Of a DNA stretch of 64,000 nt, positions 56,031-64,000 are shown piece by piece. The notes under the pieces were generated by a model that was not told the origin of the DNA, did no database searches, and saw only the letters and a list, made by a program, of their open reading frames with translations. How positions within the stretch are numbered: the first letter of the stretch is position 1; each line of letters opens with the position of its first letter. Position numbers and translations under genes: made by a program. Origin of the DNA: Antedon mediterranea (lineage: Eukaryota > Echinodermata > Crinoidea > Comatulida > Antedonidae). The stretch spans positions 16,125,001 through 16,189,000 of the forward strand of contig NC_092674.1 in assembly GCF_964355755.1 (NCBI RefSeq), in the 5' to 3' direction.

Positions 56031-57421
56031 GAATTATTAAGAATTGGCATGATTATTCCAAAGCCATTTTGTCCGCGAAACCGGGTCTCTCTTTATGCTA
56101 ATACAACATTTTGTTTTCTAATTATCAAACGTCCAAGACTTGTATTACTGTAGGCCTACTGGACAATATTCAAAAAGACGTTCGATCATAAAAAAATGAT
56201 AATAAAAGAAAAGTCAATCTTACCTTACAGAGGACAATGTAATAATAAGCACAAAATCGTTTGGTTTGGTTCATAAACTAGTATCTACTGACTGACCGCG
56301 CCAAATAGACTTACACGCCGTACACGCGAGAAGATCCATCTTTCCTGCGCGTACCATAACTTTTTTTTAAAGATCCAGACGTCTTGGTGTTTGGTAGCTC
56401 AAATTTATATTTTAAGCGTAAAACTAATAAGATAATTGATATTAACAATTGGTTTTGGTTGTAAAATATATTCGTATGTCGTTTGTTAATTGAATGACGA
56501 TTTAAATTAGTTAAATTTATTAAGGCTTGACTAGGCCTGTAGTAAACAAGCAAAAAAAAGTGGGAGGCCATGCGGAACTCTCTGTTCAGCGATCCCCCAC
56601 CCCTGGTTACGGGCCTGATATTCTTTACTTTTGTGATCTATTCAAGGCAAATGGTTTAAATTATTTTTTTTTTTTTAATCATGAATAATTATCATAATAA
56701 AATAATTAACTCAACTTGATTAGCATATTTGATTTCATTATGTAGTAAAAATCATAACCAAAAGTATGTACCGACTTTCTATACCATTGAGTACAAATTA
56801 TATTTTCTTGCGATTTACTGAAATTTTCCCTTACGTAAATGTATGTATAATTGAAGAATTTATTGTACTTGGAACAAGCAAGGTGGTACAAATCTGGAAA
56901 ATTCTGACCCCAGCGGACTGTACCATTTTTATGTAAAAAGGCTTAAAAATCTTGGTTTAAAACTTTTAAATTTTAGTTTAGAATATGCAAAGAAAATTAT
57001 TTAATAGAGGCATTTGATTTTAATTGTTTTACTAGTCTACACACCAGGCTGGACTTATGCCTTCTATAGCTAGTAGTGTAGACCATTAAAGCTGAAAGTG
57101 AAACTTATGTATACTAACTATGGGCGTAAATGCGTGTGTCACCTTTGGATAGCCTAAGCTATACTGTATCTAGGCATAAGGTTTAGAAAAGCTACAGACT
57201 AGGGACTTACGCATTATGATGGTAGATGAAAGAATACAGTCATTTACGCATGCGTAGCACAGTATACTCGACTCGGTTCCTTTATTTACAGGATTTAATT
57301 GTATATGCTCAATTTTACGTTTGGTATTCTAGGCAGAGCAAAGTTTATGACATAATTTTGAAACTTTTCAACAATAAAAAATAAGCGATGAATAATTCAT
57401 GTTTATTTAAGTTTTCATTCT
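56031..57421. other. Unassigned stretch
   Basis: No recognised gene or element. Frames of 61-86 codons lack motifs. Confidence 0.4.
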
Positions 57422-57504
57422 TAAGCACTGTCTACACTATCAAAGTTTGTGACAAAAAAATGTGATGTGTCACATAAAGTTTGATAGTGTAGACAGAGCT
57501 TTAG
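57422..57504. mobile_element. Short palindromic MITE
   Basis: AGCACTGTCTACACTATCAA on the left is mirrored by TTGATAGTGTAGACAGAGCT on the right. TTGTGACA and TGTCACAT complete the arms. About 83 bp, a compact hairpin element. Confidence 0.8.
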
Positions 57505-57904
57505 TTGTTGTTGAAACAAACGGTGCTGAAACAATGTATTTAAATCAAAAGTGAAAGTTTTAATCTTTTTTACGCTCCTTTTCCCGATTTTTTTTCCTTT
57601 ATGGTAGGATAATTTTTTTTTTTCCAGATTTATAGGGGGGGGGGGGGCGTGCGTGCATCCCAATGCATAAAGTTCTTACTGATGATTAGGAGATGACCTT
57701 TTGTTTGGATTTGACAATCAGTTATGAAATTCCATTCCTTTTAATTCTTTAGATGAAATGAATGGTTGCCAATATGCACTTTGGCTTTTTTTTACCAATA
57801 ATAGCATGCATGATTTATTTTGAATACTATGTGGCATGGAGAAGCATTTTTCCCCTACAGTGAATGCTAGATCCAGCATTCAGTCGAAGCTGATAAACCA
57901 CAAT

Positions 57905-58435
57905 GGATGTCGTGAATTTTGTTCAAAATTGAGAAATTTGTGTAAAAAATGGAGAAATATTTTGTCCAGAATAAGGACAAAATCGAAAAAATAGGGAAGT
58001 TGTCCAACATAGAAAAATCCGATTTGTCCAAAATGGGGAAATTCCTGTCCAGAATGGGGAAGTGCTGTGTCCAAAATAAGAAAGCTGTCTAATATAGAGA
58101 AATCCGATTTGTCCAGAATGGGAAAATTTCTGTCCAGAATAGAGAAGTGATGTGTCCAAAATAGAGAAATTGTCCAATATAAAGGGAAATCCGATTCGTC
58201 CAAAATGGGGAAGTGATGTGTCCACAACAGAGAAATTCAGATTTATCCAAAATGGGGAAATTTCTGTCCAGAATAGAGAAGTGCTGTGTCCAAAATAGAG
58301 AAGCTGTCCAATATATTGGGAAATCCGATTTGTCCAAAATTGAGAAATTTTGTCCAGAATAGAGAAATGATGTGTCCAAAATAGAGAAATTCAGATTTGT
58401 CCAAAATGGGAACATTTTCTCTAGAATTAGTAGGG
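57905..58435 (-). repeat. Minisatellite with ~17-20 bp core
   Basis: Built from variants of TGTCCAAAATAGAGAAAT and TGTCCAGAATGGGGAA, arranged in higher-order blocks that share AATCCGATTTGTCC (58016, 58105, 58190, 58323). Minus-strand frames of 100-124 codons across it are by-products of the repeat. Confidence 0.9.
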
Positions 58436-59394
58436 GTGTGAAAGATACGGAGGCTCTACCCACCTCGTAAATGTCCCGTGTTTCATGAACTTTCTTATCG
58501 AACTTGAGAAATAAAGTCTCTCATAGACCTGACCTAAACTGATTTACGCATCCAATCTTTCCATTTATTTAGGACCAAAATGTGTAGAATTATGAGAGAC
58601 GGTATCATCCATGTAAAAATCTTCAATTGGGTTTCCTGGACGAGCCTCCAATTTGTAACCCCGGTTCGAAAAGATAATAAAACTAGGATTCCAAATATTT
58701 ATATATTTATTCCGGAGTTTATTCCAATTGAAGTAGTGTTTATTCTGAAACTAAAAGAGAAAATACATACATGTATATAAGATAACTAACATACAAACAA
58801 TACAAAACAATGTGATATGGTATACTCGTGATCTCAAATTAATCCAAAATTGTCTTCATAATCAATAATATCGTAACAAAACATAAATGCTATAGCAATG
58901 GTAATTAAGTGAAAATTCAATATAAAACACGCTAATGCTTCATCACTTTATACATTTATTTACTAAGCCAAACATATTCCTTGGAGTATCTTTAACAATG
59001 CGGTAGCCTTTCATCTAAGCAATTACTTCTAATAATTAATGAAATTTGATGTACACTAAAATAATAACAACTAGATTTAATTCGTCACTATGACGAATTA
59101 TAGGTTATATGCATTGATTTAAATAAAGATAATTGATTGATTTAAGATATTTTGATTGATTGATTTTCTCAGAATCTTTAGTTATTTGTAATATATGATA
59201 GGATCTTGCTAACGCAAATACAATAGCCGGTATCATAATCCGATCAAAGATCCTTCTGCGTATATAATGTCATAAACCACATTTGTGTTTTTATCTAAAT
59301 TTCATTATAAATCATCTGTATAATCTATACACTAAGAAATACAGTACAATTGAACAAACAATACGGATAATAAAAAAATATCTTATTTCGTTTC
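58436..59394. other. Unassigned stretch
   Basis: AT-rich. A degenerate form of the dispersed-repeat palindrome (TTCGTCACTATGACGAAT) lies at about 59081-59100. No gene is supported. Confidence 0.4.
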
Positions 59395-59475
59395 GTTTCC
59401 CAAGGTGAGACTCGAACTCGGTACCTTGAATGCTAAAGACACGAGCAAAGACCACCGAGCCATACACAACTGACT
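59395..59475 (-). mobile_element. tRNA-derived SINE head, minus strand
   Basis: On the minus strand TATGGCTCGGTGGTCTTTGC (A box) and CGAGTTCGAGTCTCACC (B box). The acceptor arm does not pair well, so it is probably a SINE or tRNA pseudogene. Confidence 0.6.
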
Positions 59476-59924
59476 AAAAGTTATGGGAAGATTCCTCCGT
59501 GTATTTACTATGCAGTAACCACTTTGGTGCAGATAGATTATTACATACCGCAATGAATTATAATGTTTTACTATGATGACATCATTAAAAATTAAAAAAA
59601 ATGATGCACTGTCAAAGTATATACTTTTAACTTTAATATATGAACTTCATAAGGAAGAAAGTTAATGTTAAGTTTGTTATTTTGGCCTAAGAAAATGTTA
59701 TAATTTGTTTGATTGTCGAAATTAATTTTGTTAAATTTAATATGCCATTAATGATGACTTAATCAACTTTTGTTCTTCTAATTTCATAATAAATCATACA
59801 TATGATACATACACTTCAAGAAAATTAAATAAAAAATAGGTGTTCCCGAGCATTCTAACGATATATATTAATTTTAAAATTTAGCATATTTTCACCATTT
59901 TGTTAAAGCCCCATTCCCTACGTT

Positions 59925-60055
59925 TTTTAGATCTAATTTAAGATCACAAACTATATTTAATGTAAAAATAATACTATATGGTCCTATTGCGATAACTTTT
60001 TTCGTCTTTAAACGGTTAAAAATGTGAAAAATAAATCGATTTTAATAATTATAGC
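59925..60055 (-). repeat. Conserved dispersed block, minus copy
   Basis: Reverse complement of 49680-49810 with moderate divergence (TTTCGTCTTTAAACGG and GGTCCTATTGCGATAAC parts recognisable). Confidence 0.7.
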
Positions 60056-61103
60056 GGCCCGCTATAAATCCCAAAATGCATTGCGCGCGGATTGATATTG
60101 TTGTTTTTCACCTGTAATTCGCCCACTTTTCGATCGATCGCGTGAAGCCAAAACAAATGGAAGACTCCTAACTTTTCAGCGAAAATACCGGGTTTTCCCC
60201 AATTTGTATCAACGGAGTCTGGCAAAAATAGAAAGATAATTAATGCAGCAACTATACAACGTCAGGCTAGGTATATAGCTAGCGTACGATGTTCGTACGT
60301 TACCAATGTTTACCAGCTAGGCCTACAAAACTAAGCCTAGCTAGGCTAGGCCTGAGACCGTCCACGAGAGGTCGATCGCCGCGAGCTACTTAGGTAGTGC
60401 ATTGTTTCTCACTTTTTATCATAATTTACCATAAAACGTACATTTAAGACAAGGAATGACATGGTTTAATGTTTTTAAAGTGATATATATGTATTATTTT
60501 CCAAAAAACGTCCAAAATTGCAGGGAAGGGGTCTTTAACTTACACGTGCGTAGCCTGTCACTTTTGACATGCGCGTATAACGCTGTTTCGCATTGAAAAG
60601 TGAATAAAATATGATGATATTATTAAAGAAAGGTTATACAACAGTAATCGGACAAAAACAGTGCGCATTAACATTTGACGCGCAGTGCGCGTGCAAAAAT
60701 CTGCGCACTCATGGCAATTTTTTAAACGCTTAAAATTGCCTGAAACGTACTCTAATTTCATCGAAAATAAATTCTGACAATTTTCAACATTTTAAGCGCG
60801 CGTACGCATGCGTTATATGCACTACGCACGTAATTGTATTGCCATATGATGAAATATGACCTGAAATTTATGAGTACCAAATTTTGTTTAAAAGTGATTC
60901 ATGTTTGTGAAGATATGATTACAAATGTGATTTCGTTAAATCGCGCGTAGACCGCGTAATGTTTGATTGCGCACCCTGAAAACATAACCACATCGATTCC
61001 TGGCCATAAGGAATATACTCTGAAAAATTGACTTAGATAGATGAAACTGATATCAAGATAATTCACTGACAAAATAGTGCTAAGGAGAGAATAAATAAAC
61101 TAC
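60056..61103. other. Unassigned stretch, locally CpG-containing
   Basis: 60056-60400 has more CpG and a TAGGCCTA run than its surroundings and includes CCCAAAATGCATTGCGCGCG. It may be the 5' region of an unseen gene or of a repeat. 60540-61000 is rich in GCGCGC-type words shared with the satellite. Confidence 0.35.
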
Positions 61104-64000
61104 ACATGAAACTCGTCACTTTGACGAGTTAGTTATCCGCTCGACAAACGCCACGTGCACGTCATACGTTAGAATATTGCACCGAAAAATATTAAGGCAT
61201 TATGACCTGAACTGAAGAATATGATATGTTGTTATTTCTGAATTCTGTTATATTGTGTCATATAGTATACACAGTACAATCTGTATACATATCACAAACA
61301 GTGTAAAATAGGTGAAATTACGGGACCGGTATTTTATTGTAATTTTTAACATCTTGACGATTTCAAAATGAAATGCAAAAGTAGAAATTTCAGAATGAAA
61401 TTATCTCAGCAACAACATATTAACGTGTAGAAGAAATTTGAATACGTGAAATATTGATGCGCGCTCTTTTAAATGTAATAAAATATAACGCAAAAGACGA
61501 AAATACGACTTTTTTTATTTAACTGGCCATATGATGACGTCACAACATTCAATTGGCACAATTTTCACATGATTTTGTATCTACAATACAATAGCTTCCT
61601 GAAAACGTTTTAATCGTGATTATCACATTTTATTCTTACGAGCTATAACAGATTAAAATTTACTGTAAAGATGAAATTAATGATCAACGTAATTTAAATT
61701 TTTAGGCATGATGACGTTAAAAAAATAAAAAAAATTTTAATTCATGCAAAAGATAGTTGATTGACCTAGAATATATTAAAATCGGGGTGAAAATGGACAA
61801 CGAATAAGTGGAGATGCACTCTGTTAAATGTGATGAGCTATGACGAAAGAGACAAAAATCCTATATTTTATATTCGCGTGGCCATACGATGACGTCACAA
61901 TGTCCGGTTAGCCATATTAATGCAATAATCCGATATCTACAACTCATCAACTTCCAGAATATGTGATTAAAAAAAAGTTCTCTACGTAGTTTAGAATCTA
62001 TGACTGTTTAAAAATAGGCATAATTTTGACGAATTTTTGAACTTTTTCACCAAAAACTGGCGCAAATTATCTAATTCGACGTGCTCGTATGACGTAATTT
62101 TTAGTTGAAATTTTTTAAAAGTTGGTAACATTACTAGAAAAGGCTGAAAAAACATAAATCACGGGGGAAAAATAAGTTTTTAACGCTACGTGTGCACCGC
62201 GTGCGTAAAAATTTTCGCGCGCATGGGAATTTTTGACATGCTCAAAATGACATGAAACGCATAGAAAGTTGATTAGATGTTGATTTTTCGCATCCTAAAA
62301 TTTTAAACGCGCATGCGCGCGTAACTTTTTGTGAAACATGCACATATTTTTAATCCATAGAAAGTTTGCACTTGATATGAGTTAAATTTTCACAAAGTGT
62401 CAAAACAAAATTATGTTTGGTTTTTAGTCTATGATCAATCATTAAAATTCATAAAATCGCGCGTAAGTCACGTTGCGCAATTCTGACGGCATTCAAAAAT
62501 AGGAGGTGCACAAGTTCACGTAAATGTCGATATGTTGACAAAGTTACGATATGTTCTGTTTACACGTTTTAGAGAAACGCGACGCACAAAAATGACAGAA
62601 AGAAAGAAGTATAATACAGAAAAAACTAGACATGTAACTCGTCACTTTGACGAGTGCGCATGAAAAACGCCACGCGCACATCATACGTTTAAATTTTGCG
62701 CACGAAAAAAGATTATGGCATTATGACCTGAACTGAAGAATGTCATATGTTGTTAGTGCTGAATTCTATCAATTTTGTGTCATATAGTATATACAGTATA
62801 AACAGTATAATCTGTATGCGTATTACATACAGTGTAGAATAGGTGAAATTACGGGACCCCCCATTTATTCCTATTTTTAACATGGCGGCGGTATCAAAAT
62901 GAAACACTAAGATAGCAATTTTGGAAGCAAATGATCTCATCAACAACATATTACCGTGTAGAAGAAATTTGAATACGTCAAATATAGATACGCGCTCTTT
63001 TAAATGTGATGAACTATGACGCAAATTATGAAAATACGACTTTTTATATTCAACTGGCCATATGATGACGTCACAACATCTGATTGGCAAAATGTTCACA
63101 TGAATTCGTATCTACAATCCAATAGCTTCCATAAAACGTTTTGATCATGATTATCACTTTTTATTCTGACGAGCTATAACAGATTGAAATTTACTGTAAA
63201 GATGAAAATAGGTGAACGACGTTATTTACATTTTTAGACATGATGACGTCATAAAAATTAAAATATTTTTAACTCATGCGAAAGATAGTTGATGGACCTA
63301 GACAGTATTAAAATATATGAGGAAATGGAATACTGTACGTATAAGCAATATGCGCTCTATTTAATGTAATGAGCAATAGCGAAACAGTCAAAAATCCAAT
63401 ATTTTACATTCGTGTGGCCATACGATGACGTCATAACATCCGAGGGGTAAAGATTCTGCATGAATTCATATCTACAACATATCTGCTTACATATTAAATT
63501 AAAAAAATTGGGGGTAACGGTTGATCCTGAGGAGCTATAATAGATTCAAAGTAGGCATAATTTTGACAATATTTTGTCACTTTTGCAACTAAAACGCACG
63601 CAAATTGTCTAAATCAACGTGTTCGTATGACGTCATTTTAATTTGAAATGATGTAAATCTTTTTTAAAATGACTAGCAAAGGCTGGAAAATTACAATTCA
63701 AGAGAAAAAAACATGATTTTCGTACTCCGTGCGCACCATACGCGTCAATTCTTTCGCGCGCGGGGGAATTTTTGACATGCTTAAAATGTCATGATCAGCG
63801 TAGAAAGTTGATTATAAATTAATTTTGCGCATCTTGAAACTTCAAATGCGCGTGCGCGCGTAACTTCTTGTAAAACATGCCATTTTTAATCCATAGAAAG
63901 TTTGCCTTTGATATGACTTAAATATTCACCAAATGTCAATACAAAATGACTTTTATTTTTTATCCTATGATCAATCATTGAAATTCATAAAATCGTGCGT
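61104..64000 (+). repeat. ~1.5 kb tandem satellite, nearly two units, running off the window
   Basis: The palindrome AACTCGTCACTTTGACGAGTT marks unit starts at 61110 and 62636, 1526 bp apart. The following text is parallel throughout. Each unit holds two diverged internal blocks about 350 bp apart, each with GGCCATAYGATGACGTCA (about 61530, 61880, 63056 and 63416). The CRE-like octamer TGACGTCA is thus repeated. Further units probably follow beyond 64000. The 118-codon frame at 62743-63099 is inside the repeat and not a gene. Confidence 0.88.

Noticed and set aside
57880-58463. Overlapping minus-strand frames of 100-124 codons rich in FSILD-like words
   Set aside because: Two frames are open together because of the short tandem repeat. 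There is no non-repeat domain.
62743-63099. 118-codon minus-strand frame
   Set aside because: Lies within the 1.5 kb satellite unit, and the neighbouring unit does not keep it open.
52740-64000. Remaining C-terminal exons of TMCO3
   Set aside because: I looked for the next conserved helices and found none that I could support. They are probably beyond the window.

Overview
The window is AT-rich animal genomic DNA. It holds spliced genes with GT-AG introns, many non-LTR retrotransposon and DNA-transposon relics, SINEs, minisatellites and a ~1.5 kb satellite. The very frequent palindromic motif TAGGCCTA, the P, Harbinger and hAT mix and a beta-class carbonic anhydrase point to a marine invertebrate deuterostome. 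An echinoderm is my best guess, but the species cannot be fixed from sequence alone.

Two host genes are convincing. A four-exon beta-carbonic anhydrase lies on the minus strand (22948-26437). On the plus strand lies the 5' part of a TMCO3-like gene, encoding a secretory-signal, coiled-coil and CPA2-type cation/proton antiporter protein. Seven coding exons of it are visible (32955-52739) and the 3' end is probably beyond the window. The two genes are divergent, about 6.5 kb apart. That gap holds a SINE, MITE-like elements, two TAGGCCTA-rich islands and a pair of oppositely oriented 97 bp tandem arrays around a (TA)n tract.

Layout: 0.4-7.2 kb is a CR1/L2-like LINE broken by a complete-looking 3.63 kb PIF/Harbinger transposon (intact transposase plus intact MADF-like partner) and, directly next to it, a 374 bp Harbinger-type MITE. 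7.2-12.1 kb holds further LINE 3' fragments and a SINE. 12.6-14.1 kb holds an unrecognised minus-strand ORF with 84 bp (28-residue) repeats. 15.8-22.4 kb is nested LINE debris, a 17-copy 37 bp satellite and a SINE. 22.7 kb carries a small MITE whose ends match the P element further on. 36.6-43.4 kb, inside TMCO3 intron 3, is a 6.8 kb P-superfamily transposon. 53.5-56 kb is a decayed hAT element interrupted by a LINE fragment. 61.1-64 kb is a tandem ~1.5 kb repeat related to copies dispersed through the window.

The most unusual object is the P-superfamily element. Its five-exon transposase begins with a zinc-binding module that resembles the N-terminal region of RAG1. A convergent second gene in the same element encodes an ING-like PHD finger followed by an unrecognised conserved-looking domain. 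Both genes carry disabling mutations, including loss of the region expected to hold the second catalytic aspartate, so this copy is a fossil. Intact relatives should exist elsewhere in the genome.
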